From Lewinella sp038528965 (GTDB lineage Bacteria > Bacteroidota > Bacteroidia > Chitinophagales > Saprospiraceae): 64,000 nt of DNA. The stretch is taken from contig JBCBEC010000020.1 in assembly GCA_038528965.1 (NCBI GenBank), positions 53,659 to 117,658 of the forward strand. Direction: 5' to 3'. A program made the position numbers and the translations under genes. Below, in pieces: positions 44,783-51,940 of this stretch (the stretch's first letter is position 1; each line of letters opens with the position of its first letter). The notes under the pieces were generated by a model. It saw only the letters and a list, made by a program, of their open reading frames with translations, ran no database searches and had not been told where the DNA came from.

Positions 44783-45865
44783 ATGAAAATCAACTATACA
44801 TCTCTATTTGTCTTTTTATTCAGTTTTGCCGCGGCCTGTATTTGGCCGAGTGAAGCACAGGCACAGGATCCGCACTTCAGCCAGTTCTACAGTGCCCCCT
44901 TACAAATGAATCCAGCAATGACCGGCGTTTTCCCTGGGGAATACCGATTCACAGCGAACTACCGAACGCAGAACTACGCGGTCTTGGGTAATCAGTCCTA
45001 CCGCAGTATTGCCGCCTCCTTTGAAGGCCGTCGCCGGGTTGGTCGTGATGACTTTTACAGCCTTGGTGTTGCGGTTTTACGCGACCAGGTAGGTGAATCA
45101 AATTTTAGTCGTTCACGTGCCGTAATCAGTGGCTCTTATTTGAAGCACTTGGGTAGTGGTCGTTCTCGCGGTTCTGACCAGTTCTTGATTGGTGGTGCAC
45201 AGCTGGGTGTTGGACAATGGACCTTCGACTGGAACAACCTTTGGTTCAGCGAGCAGTTTAACGATAACCCGGCCCTGGGAAATATCGGAATTGATTTTGG
45301 TGCCGTCAACGGAGAAAACTTTGCCGCCACAGAAACGGATCTCTTCCTGGAATTCAATGCCGGTGTACTTTACTACAATGTAATCGACGAGGATAACAGC
45401 TTCTACATTGGCGGTGCCATGCACCACCTCAACGAGCCGAATGTTTCTTTCTTCGACGATCAGAGTGAAAAACTCTTCCGCCGGATCGTAGGGCAAATAG
45501 GTGGACAAGTGGGCTTGACACGTGAACTCGGGCTTCTACCTGCACTTGCGGTAATGAGTCAAGGTCCTTCCTTCCTGACTATCGGTGGACTAAACCTCCG
45601 TTATAGCAACCGCGACTGGCGCGAAATTGCCATTCGTGCGGGTTTATGGGGAAGAGTTGTAAACCAAGGAGAGAGTGGTATGGGCTTTGAATCAGCAGTG
45701 GTTAGCGCGATTTTGGAAGTGGAGCGCTGGCAGTTTGGCTTAAGCTACGATATTACCGTATCTGACCTTTCTGTTACCAACAACTCCCGCGGTGCCTTTG
45801 AGTTATCTCTCATTTACGTGCATCCTAGCAAAGAACGCTTCAAGGTGATTTGTCCGAAGTTCTAA
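44783..45865 (+). CDS. PorP/SprF-family T9SS outer-membrane protein
   Basis: 360 residues from the ATG at 44783 (MKINYTSLFVFLF...), directly before a signal peptide ending EAQAQ; a start ten codons earlier would run through the hairpin. The PorP/SprF signature opens the mature protein (DPHFSQFYSAPLQMNPAMTGVFPGEYRF, FRxxxNYRTQ) and beta-barrel strands follow to the aromatic C-terminus (ELSLIYVHP). Family members form a 14-stranded outer-membrane barrel bound to the partner cargo and to PorE-type anchors, and hold type B substrates at the surface. The cargo is surely the gene just upstream. Confidence 0.94.
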   Translation: MKINYTSLFVFLFSFAAACIWPSEAQAQDPHFSQFYSAPLQMNPAMTGVFPGEYRFTANYRTQNYAVLGNQSYRSIAASFEGRRRVGRDDFYSLGVAVLRDQVGESNFSRSRAVISGSYLKHLGSGRSRGSDQFLIGGAQLGVGQWTFDWNNLWFSEQFNDNPALGNIGIDFGAVNGENFAATETDLFLEFNAGVLYYNVIDEDNSFYIGGAMHHLNEPNVSFFDDQSEKLFRRIVGQIGGQVGLTRELGLLPALAVMSQGPSFLTIGGLNLRYSNRDWREIAIRAGLWGRVVNQGESGMGFESAVVSAILEVERWQFGLSYDITVSDLSVTNNSRGAFELSLIYVHPSKERFKVICPKF

Positions 45866-45877
45866 CAAAATCGGAGC

Positions 45878-45922
45878 TGGGAAATCGGAAGTGGTATTGC
45901 TTCAAACTATTCCGATTTCCCA
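45878..45922. repeat. 13-bp inverted repeat between convergent genes
   Basis: TGGGAAATCGGAA (45878-45890) is the exact reverse complement of 45910-45922, with a 19-nt loop. It lies in a spacer of GGAAATCGGAAGT / CTTCCGATTTCCC-type low complexity similar to that at 31130-31185. It may serve as terminator for both convergent genes, but no T-run is seen. Confidence 0.5.
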
Positions 45923-45998
45923 CCCCCGACTTCCGATCTTGCCTATTTTCTACTTCTAACTTCTCACCTCCTTCCACTTTCCTATTTCTAATTTTCCG

Positions 45999-47276
45999 CT
46001 ACTGACTCATCAGTCCTTCCAACATCCAGTCGGCAAGGAGCTCCCGGTTGCGTTGGAGGACTATTCTTTGCTGGTCGTGATTGTTACGGATGTTAGCCAA
46101 CTCGATATACACGGTAGTGGGTGTACACTCCCGGGTCATATGTAAATCTCTTGCAGTAACGGTGCCGTGATACTCTCCATTAGCACGATAGCGGCGATAC
46201 TTTTGGCGCATCGTCCGGTGCATCTTACGAGCAAGGGTAAGGCCTTCTTCGCTGGAGGGGTGATGATAAAAGAACAGATCCGTACGGGTACTGCGGCTGC
46301 GTGAATCTACGTGAATTACTACTACTTGTTGCTGTGTCACCCCTTGTAAGCGGTGCTTTTCGTAAAGACCGTTGATTACGTCGGAACGCTGCGTTAGTCG
46401 CGTTTTCTGATTACGAGATTGCCGGATGTCGCCCCAAATCACCTCATCGGTATCACACTCCAGGAAGCGTTCATTGCGAATGCCATCATTAGGGTCACGA
46501 TTAATCATGTAGGCAGTTGCACCGTGAGCAATTAGATTCCGGCAAAGGCGCAGTGCCACATCATAGGCATATTCATCTTCGCAGAGCCGATGGTCTCCAC
46601 GTTGGCCCATGGCTCCGGGATCGGGCCCTCCGTGCCCGCTCACGATGTAGTATACTTGTCCACGAAGCTTGGTACTTGCCAAAGGAGTGTAAGCATAATC
46701 TGCCCCAAAAATAGGAAACATTCGTTTTCCTCCAGCGGCGGAAGAAGACGCCGTTTCGGAGCTAGCTTGCTGAGAAGTATTGCTTGCTTCGGCGGGAGCA
46801 GCCTGTTCCGGGTCGGTGGCTACCGGAGAGGGAATTGATAGTGTTTGTTCCGTACAATGGTCGATATGGTGTGGTACCAATAATCGCATGGTTTTATCGT
46901 AGCTATCGTCCAATAAGCCAAGCTCGACCAAAGCCAAATTATAATCTCGGATCTTTACTGCGGTATTCCAATCATCATTACCAATGGTAGAACGGATAGT
47001 TCGGCCATCAAACTCAAATACCTCAATGGGCAAGAAGTAGGATCTGCCAACACTCAGACCACTGCCTTTCTTCATTCTGTTCAGTTGATAGAACTGATCA
47101 AAATTGCAGCGAAAACCATCTAACTGGTAACGGCGCAGCATACTATAGATACCGTCACCGGGAAGGGCTTTGGCCTGGAAGTAATCGGCTGCGAAAATGG
47201 CACCCGACATCACAAGGTTGAAAAAGAGAAGGATAACTCCGGTACGGAGAACTGTAATAAGGCGGTAGTTTTTCAT
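45999..47276 (-). CDS. N-acetylmuramoyl-L-alanine amidase (Amidase_3) with LysM-like N-terminus
   Basis: 425 residues from the ATG at 47276 (MKNYRLITVLR...), which starts directly at a signal peptide ending GAIFAADY; a longer start (47297) is unlikely. A LysM-like segment (about 45-95; GIYSMLRRYQLDGFRCNFDQ, LPIEVFEF) and a Ser/Ala/Thr-rich linker precede the zinc amidase domain (about 205-425). Metal ligands are His in VSGHGGPDPGA, Glu in CEDEYAYDVAL and His in VVIHVDSRS. It cleaves the amide between MurNAc and the stem peptide, in cell separation or wall turnover. The catalytic Glu of the C-terminal motif is probably the one in VYIELANIRN. Confidence 0.93.
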   Translation of the reverse strand: MKNYRLITVLRTGVILLFFNLVMSGAIFAADYFQAKALPGDGIYSMLRRYQLDGFRCNFDQFYQLNRMKKGSGLSVGRSYFLPIEVFEFDGRTIRSTIGNDDWNTAVKIRDYNLALVELGLLDDSYDKTMRLLVPHHIDHCTEQTLSIPSPVATDPEQAAPAEASNTSQQASSETASSSAAGGKRMFPIFGADYAYTPLASTKLRGQVYYIVSGHGGPDPGAMGQRGDHRLCEDEYAYDVALRLCRNLIAHGATAYMINRDPNDGIRNERFLECDTDEVIWGDIRQSRNQKTRLTQRSDVINGLYEKHRLQGVTQQQVVVIHVDSRSRSTRTDLFFYHHPSSEEGLTLARKMHRTMRQKYRRYRANGEYHGTVTARDLHMTRECTPTTVYIELANIRNNHDQQRIVLQRNRELLADWMLEGLMSQ

Positions 47277-47512
47277 GTATTCCGTTAGATAAAGCAACGT
47301 CTTGTTTAATGCCTTTGCCGCAGTCCTGATTTATGTTGACCACTTTTTAAATAGGCTAACAAAACTCCACAAATATACTGCGCTTAGTACTGTTTGAAAA
47401 ATCTACGAGCAACGCAAAACTTCTGCCCGTTACATCCTAGCAGAAAGTGTGTTTTTTCCGTAAAAACCAACCTTCTCCAAACAGTTGACTGTCTTTGCAG
47501 ATGCAATTTTAG

Positions 47513-47520
47513 TACTTTTG
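47513..47520 (+). promoter_or_regulatory. -7 box TACTTTTG for ccmB
   Basis: An exact TAnnTTTG match only 5 nt upstream of the ATG at 47526, predicting a leaderless mRNA. It lies inside the longer frame from 47394, which is therefore rejected. Confidence 0.6.
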
Positions 47521-47525
47521 CCACG

Positions 47526-48185
47526 ATGAATATGGTTCAACAAATATTGCGGTTACTTTGGCGCGATTGGGTCCTGGAGTGGCGTACGCGCTACGCTCTC
47601 AGTGGCATTCTGCTGTACGTTTTTGCAACCATTGTACTGGTTTATTCTGCCCTGCTGGATATCCAACCCCAGGTGTGGAACGCACTATTCTGGATCATTA
47701 TTCTCTTTGCGGCAGTAAGTGCCATTGTGAAGAGCTTTGTACAAGAAAGTCAACAAAGACAACTATACTATTACAATCTAGTGCACCCCCTGGCATTGCT
47801 CATCGCTAAGATGATCTATAATACTGGCCTCTTATTTTTACTGAGTCTACTGAGTTGGCTGGTACTGGGATTTTTAACAACGAACCCGGTGAAAGATACC
47901 GGCATGTTCGTCCTGGCTATATTTTTGGGTAGCATGGGCTTAGCCATAGCGTTCACCTTTATATCAGCCATTTCTGCTAAAGCACAAAACAGCGCTACTT
48001 TGATGGCGGTGCTGGGATTTCCCGTTATCATACCAATCCTGCTAATCTTGGTAAAGATTGGCGCAAATGCCCTGCGACTAATGCAGGATACGGCAATTGG
48101 TGGCGATATTTTGATCCTGGTGGCCATAAATTTGGTATTACTTAGCGTCTCTATACTTCTTTACCCGTTTCTCTGGAGGGACTAA
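47526..48185 (+). CDS. ccmB: Heme exporter permease CcmB
   Basis: 219 residues from the ATG at 47526, the family's usual length (about 220); the longer frame from 47394 adds 44 non-membrane residues of no family resemblance. It begins with the family motif LLWRDWVLEWRTRYALSG and has six hydrophobic helices. The conserved central part is ESQQRQLYYYNLVHPLALLIAKM, with Thr in ATLMAVLGFPVIIPIL. With CcmA it forms the ABC part of the System I cytochrome c maturation complex in the inner membrane. No ccmA is within the window; ccmC follows 10 bp downstream. Confidence 0.93.
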   Translation: MNMVQQILRLLWRDWVLEWRTRYALSGILLYVFATIVLVYSALLDIQPQVWNALFWIIILFAAVSAIVKSFVQESQQRQLYYYNLVHPLALLIAKMIYNTGLLFLLSLLSWLVLGFLTTNPVKDTGMFVLAIFLGSMGLAIAFTFISAISAKAQNSATLMAVLGFPVIIPILLILVKIGANALRLMQDTAIGGDILILVAINLVLLSVSILLYPFLWRD

Positions 48186-48195
48186 ACCATTATCT

Positions 48196-49284
48196 ATGCA
48201 AAGATTGATTCGTCAGCATTGGTGGAAAGCACTAGGTGTACTCATCTTGATCTATGTCTTCATTGCCGGTATGCTTATTCCACTAAAGCCTGGTATCACT
48301 ATCGTCACACCTTCCTCTACCCGGACAGGAGGAGAACTGATTATTGAAGTTGAAGGCTACAATACCAATTTTGATCAAGCCGGTGACGCCGTTCGCATGT
48401 GGCTAAAGATGGATGACGAAAGAAGCCTGCAGGCGAAACGCGTCGAAGTGCTGGGGCCTACCAGAGCACAAGCCGCTTTTATCATACCCGAATACCTGCC
48501 AAGTAACCAAAAGGTGCAAGACTTTGCCTTGGTTGTCGACAATCCAGTAGATGGTGCAGCAGTGCGCCCTAATGCCGTTCTGGTGACGCAAGACTCCATT
48601 GATCAGGAACTCGGCGAGCAAACTTGGCAAAATGACCCCTTGACTGATTTGAGTCAACGAGACGGTATCACCTTTCCTTTCCGGAATATCCTTGGTGAGA
48701 CCATACGGAATACCTATTTCCACGTATCGCTGTGGCTGGCGATGATGATTATTTTCATTGCCGCCGTTGTTTACAGCATCAAACACTTGCGAGGATTCAA
48801 TTTGGATCACGATTACTGGGCAGCAGCGCTTACCGCCGTTGGTTTACTCCTTGGTGGACTAGGCCTTCTTACCGGTGGAATTTGGGCGCAGTACACTTGG
48901 GGTACCTTTTGGAGTTGGGATATCAAGCAATTCACAACCTTGATTGCGCTATTGATTTATCTAGCCTATTTTGTCTTGCGCCGGGCCTTCCCCGACGAAG
49001 CCCAAAAGGCAAGAATCTCAGCAGTCTACAACATCTTTGCCTTTGTTGCATTGATTCCTCTTATCTACGTATTACCACGCTTGACGGATAGCCTCCACCC
49101 TGGAAACGGCGGTAATCCTGCCCTTGGTGGTGAAGATCTGGACAATACCATGCGCATGGTATTTTACCCCGCCGTAATTGGTTGGACATTGATCGGTTCC
49201 TGGATCGCGAGCCTCATGTATCGCAGCAGTAAAATTGAAGAACAACTGCTCGAGAATTGGGAAGATTCGCCCACTCTAGACTGA
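48196..49284 (+). CDS. ccmC: CcmC-like heme-handling protein with extra periplasmic domain
   Basis: 362 residues, against ~230-250 for ordinary CcmC. After the first membrane helix (about 12-32) comes a ~150-residue non-membrane insert (about 33-175; TIVTPSSTRTGGELIIEVEG, beta-rich and Ig/IPT-like). Then five helices carry the heme-handling WWD segment GGIWAQYTWGTFWSWDIKQ and the flanking His residues (YFHVSLWLAMM and SLHPG). It holds heme at the outer face of the inner membrane for delivery to CcmE. It is the second gene of the ccmB-ccmC-ccmD run. A 7-bp inverted repeat (49285-49300, loop AA) follows the stop directly. Confidence 0.9.
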   Translation: MQRLIRQHWWKALGVLILIYVFIAGMLIPLKPGITIVTPSSTRTGGELIIEVEGYNTNFDQAGDAVRMWLKMDDERSLQAKRVEVLGPTRAQAAFIIPEYLPSNQKVQDFALVVDNPVDGAAVRPNAVLVTQDSIDQELGEQTWQNDPLTDLSQRDGITFPFRNILGETIRNTYFHVSLWLAMMIIFIAAVVYSIKHLRGFNLDHDYWAAALTAVGLLLGGLGLLTGGIWAQYTWGTFWSWDIKQFTTLIALLIYLAYFVLRRAFPDEAQKARISAVYNIFAFVALIPLIYVLPRLTDSLHPGNGGNPALGGEDLDNTMRMVFYPAVIGWTLIGSWIASLMYRSSKIEEQLLENWEDSPTLD

Positions 49285-49371
49285 TTGTTCTAAAGAACAA
49301 ATAAAAGAACGCCGCTAAAACGTGGCAGATTTAATAAAAATATCGACTTTAGCCCCGCAAAACAATGCCTT

Positions 49372-49590
49372 ATGAAGCCTGCTAATTGGATCATCACCGC
49401 GCTGTTTTTCTCCTTTTTTATGCCCTTAGCCAACGCTCAGTCCTCTTCGGGGGATTTTATGCGTAGTATGGGAAAAATGTACGTGGTAGTGGCCGTAATC
49501 CTGGCCGTCTTTATCGGCATTGTCCTGTTTTTGGTCTATCTAGACCGTCGTCTAACCAAAATCGAAAACCAAATTAATGACCATGGCTAA
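49372..49590 (+). CDS. Small CcmD-like membrane protein
   Basis: 72 residues: a signal-like hydrophobic helix (IITALFFSFFMPLANA), then a short polar stretch and one strongly hydrophobic helix (VVVAVILAVFIGIVLFLVYL) ending DRRLTKIENQI. Size, position after ccmC and the helix-RR tail fit the Bacteroidota CcmD group, which stabilises CcmC with heme. The stop lies inside the next gene's start region (ATGACCATGGCTAA), so translation is probably coupled. Confidence 0.8.
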   Translation: MKPANWIITALFFSFFMPLANAQSSSGDFMRSMGKMYVVVAVILAVFIGIVLFLVYLDRRLTKIENQINDHG

Positions 49591-51010
49591 TAAAAAGCCT
49601 GACGTTTTCTACGAAAGCGTACAAAAGTACTTTGACGTGGCGGCCAGCAACACTGGATTGCCGGAGGGTCTGTTATCTCAGATCAAATCTTGCAACGCTG
49701 TCTACCGCATCCACTTCCCGGTAAAGTTCGGGAAAGATGTCAAAGTTATTGAAGCCTATCGTGTACAACACAGCCACCACCGCAGTCCAACTAAAGGCGG
49801 AATTCGCTACAGTAATCACGTAAACCAAGAAGAGGTAATGGCCCTGGCCACCTTAATGACCTACAAGTGCGCCATTGTGGACGTACCTTTTGGTGGGGCG
49901 AAAGGCGGTGTAAAAATCAACCCTTGGGAGTACACTCCTGGCCAGTTGGAAAAGATTACTCGCCGTTACACCACCGAATTAGTACGTCGTAACTTCATCG
50001 GCCCATCGATCGACGTACCTGCTCCTGACTATGGAACGGGTCCACGGGAAATGTCCTGGATTTATGACACCTACCGTTCTTTCCACGGCGACAACATCGA
50101 CGCTGCTGGATGTGTAACCGGTAAGCCCGTAACCCAGAATGGTATCCGGGGCCGGACGGAAGCTACGGGCCGTGGGGTATTCTACGGCATCCGGGAGGCG
50201 ATGAGCATTCCGGAAGACATGAAAAAACTAGGTCTCAGCACGGGAACTGATGGCAAGACCATGGTTGTGCAGGGCTTGGGTAATGTAGGTTCCTACACTG
50301 CGCGTATCTCCCAAGACGAGGGCGGTATGGTCATCGTCGGTGTTTCGGAAGTAGAAGGTGCTATCTATAAGAAAGACGGTATCGACATTCATGACTTACT
50401 AAAGTTCCGCCAAGAATCAGGCTCTATTCTCAACTACCCAGGCGCAAAATCTTTCCCGAAGGAGCGTCGCCGCGAGGTAATGGAGTTTGAGTGTGATGTA
50501 CTTGTACCAGCTGCCTTGGAGAATCAGATCTCAAGTAGTAACGCTGCTCGTATCAAAGCAAAAATCATTGCTGAGGCTGCCAACGGACCGGTAACGGCTG
50601 ATGCCCAGAAGATTTTGAAGGATGCTAAGAAAATGGTTCTACCTGACTTGTACCTGAACGCTGGTGGTGTTACCGTATCTTACTTTGAGTGGTTGAAAAA
50701 CCTTTCGCACATGCGGTTTGGGCGGATGGAAAAACGTTTCAACCAACAGCAGTACACCAACTTAATCAACTTGGTAGAGGAGATGACCGGCAAGAGTATT
50801 ACATCCGAGCAAAAAACCATTATTGCTCGTGGTGCGGATGAAATTGACCTGGTTCGTTCTGGCCTAGAAGAAACGATGATCGTTGCTTATCACCAGATCC
50901 GCGAAATTCAGCAACGCAAGCGCAATATCAAAGATTTGCGTACCGCAGCTTTTGTTAGCGCCATTAATAAGATCGCTAGCGACTACACCGCTTTTGGTAT
51001 TTGGCCATAG
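49577..51010 (+). CDS. Glutamate dehydrogenase (Glu/Leu/Phe/Val dehydrogenase family)
   Basis: 477 residues; the first ATG (49577) or the second one two codons on (49583) may be used. The dimerisation domain holds VPFGGAKGGVKI with the catalytic Lys and IDVPAPDYGTGPREM with the Asp. The Rossmann domain carries GLGNVGSYTARI. It makes glutamate from 2-oxoglutarate and ammonia (or the reverse); NAD or NADP use cannot be decided. A C-terminal extension (about 375-477; MEKRFNQQQYTNLIN...) is longer than in many family members. Overlaps ccmD by 14 bp; a terminator-like hairpin follows. Confidence 0.94.
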   Translation: MTMANKKPDVFYESVQKYFDVAASNTGLPEGLLSQIKSCNAVYRIHFPVKFGKDVKVIEAYRVQHSHHRSPTKGGIRYSNHVNQEEVMALATLMTYKCAIVDVPFGGAKGGVKINPWEYTPGQLEKITRRYTTELVRRNFIGPSIDVPAPDYGTGPREMSWIYDTYRSFHGDNIDAAGCVTGKPVTQNGIRGRTEATGRGVFYGIREAMSIPEDMKKLGLSTGTDGKTMVVQGLGNVGSYTARISQDEGGMVIVGVSEVEGAIYKKDGIDIHDLLKFRQESGSILNYPGAKSFPKERRREVMEFECDVLVPAALENQISSSNAARIKAKIIAEAANGPVTADAQKILKDAKKMVLPDLYLNAGGVTVSYFEWLKNLSHMRFGRMEKRFNQQQYTNLINLVEEMTGKSITSEQKTIIARGADEIDLVRSGLEETMIVAYHQIREIQQRKRNIKDLRTAAFVSAINKIASDYTAFGIWP

Positions 51011-51035
51011 CGCTTAATTTGAACATAAATGGATA

Positions 51036-51074
51036 GAGCTCGTTGAATTAGGCAAGCCTGCCTTCAGCGGGCTC
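51036..51074. terminator. Terminator-like hairpin after gdh
   Basis: GAGCTCGTTGAA (51036-51047) pairs with TTCAGCGGGCTC (51063-51074), 12 bp with two G-T pairs, with a nested AGGC/GCCT. The T-run after it is poor (CTTATGCATTT). Confidence 0.4.
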
Positions 51075-51184
51075 TTATGCATTTACATCCTTTGACAAAT
51101 ATAGCTAGCAACCGAATATTATTAAAGTTAGTAGCTTATATTTTGCCACGAATAAAATTTTCGATGGCTTTTAAGACGAAATGC

Positions 51185-51216
51185 TTGTAATTTATTTCAA
51201 AGCAAAGTATCTTTGC
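51185..51216 (+). promoter_or_regulatory. Promoter with operator-like palindrome for the Lrp gene
   Basis: TTG (51185-51187), a 20-bp spacer and -7 box TATCTTTG (51208-51215), the best full promoter in the window. The box is half of a palindrome GCAAAGTATCTTTGC (51202-51216), a likely binding site for a dimeric repressor; autoregulation by the Lrp protein is a natural guess. The ATG is 33 nt downstream. Confidence 0.65.
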
Positions 51217-51248
51217 GCCTTATTTGATTCACGAATAACCAATTTCTG

Positions 51249-51722
51249 ATGGCCGACAAACTGGATAAAATTGATCTTAAAATCTTAAAGATACTCCAGG
51301 AGAATTCGAAGATTACTAACCTTGACCTTTCAAAGAAAATTGGACTTTCGCCTGCTCCAACGCTAGAGCGGGTTAAGAAGTTAGAGCACAACGAAATTAT
51401 TCAGAGTTACCACGCGCAGGTTAATCCTCAGGCCATTGGTCTTAATGTGAAGACTTTTGTGCTAGTATCACTAGCCTGGCAGAAGGAAAATGCCTTAAAT
51501 CACTTCCTGGAGAAGATCAAAAGCATCGAAGAAATCGTGGAGTGTTATATCATCACCGGCGATGCTGACTTCCTCATTAAAATCGTTTGTCAGGATATTC
51601 CTACTTACGAAAAATTGCTATTCAAAACACTATCCCAAATTGAAGAAATTGAAAGGCTCAAAACGCTCATGACTCTTTCTTCTGTAAAGGATAGCAAGGT
51701 CCTCCCTTACAAATACGAATAG
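51249..51722 (+). CDS. Lrp/AsnC-family transcriptional regulator
   Basis: 157 residues: N-terminal winged helix-turn-helix (about 5-60; LDKIDLKILKILQENSKITNLDLSKKIGLSPAPTLERVKKLE) and a C-terminal RAM/effector domain (about 70-150; VLVSLAWQKENALNHFLEKI, ECYIITGDADFLIKIV). It senses amino acids and acts as a multimer. It lies next to glutamate dehydrogenase, which suggests control of amino-acid or nitrogen metabolism. A self-regulating palindrome overlaps its promoter. Confidence 0.95.
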   Translation: MADKLDKIDLKILKILQENSKITNLDLSKKIGLSPAPTLERVKKLEHNEIIQSYHAQVNPQAIGLNVKTFVLVSLAWQKENALNHFLEKIKSIEEIVECYIITGDADFLIKIVCQDIPTYEKLLFKTLSQIEEIERLKTLMTLSSVKDSKVLPYKYE

Positions 51723-51825
51723 CTCTCTCTTACTTCCGTGTTTGGTCCTGCTTGATTGCCCATGAGCAATCAGACAAAATCGACAAGACAGTTTGTTAAA
51801 TTGATGGGCGAAGCGGCAAAAAAAC

Positions 51826-51833
51826 TATCTTTG
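51826..51833 (+). promoter_or_regulatory. -7 box TATCTTTG for the second surface-protein gene
   Basis: Exact match about 107 nt upstream of the ATG at 51941, with TTG at 51801-51803 (22-bp spacer, slightly long). The leader in between shows no clear structure. Confidence 0.55.
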
Positions 51834-51940
51834 TTGCAGTCTTCCCGTTGATTTAACAAACATCCAAAATTGATCGGAGCGATGCTGGTCAGAGCAGTTT
51901 TTGTAAGCCTCAACTAGCAACTTCGGACCAACACATCACC

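Noticed and set aside
47394..47525. 44-residue extension of CcmB
   Set aside because: It covers the -7 box TACTTTTG and has no similarity to the family, which starts at the MNMVQQ position.
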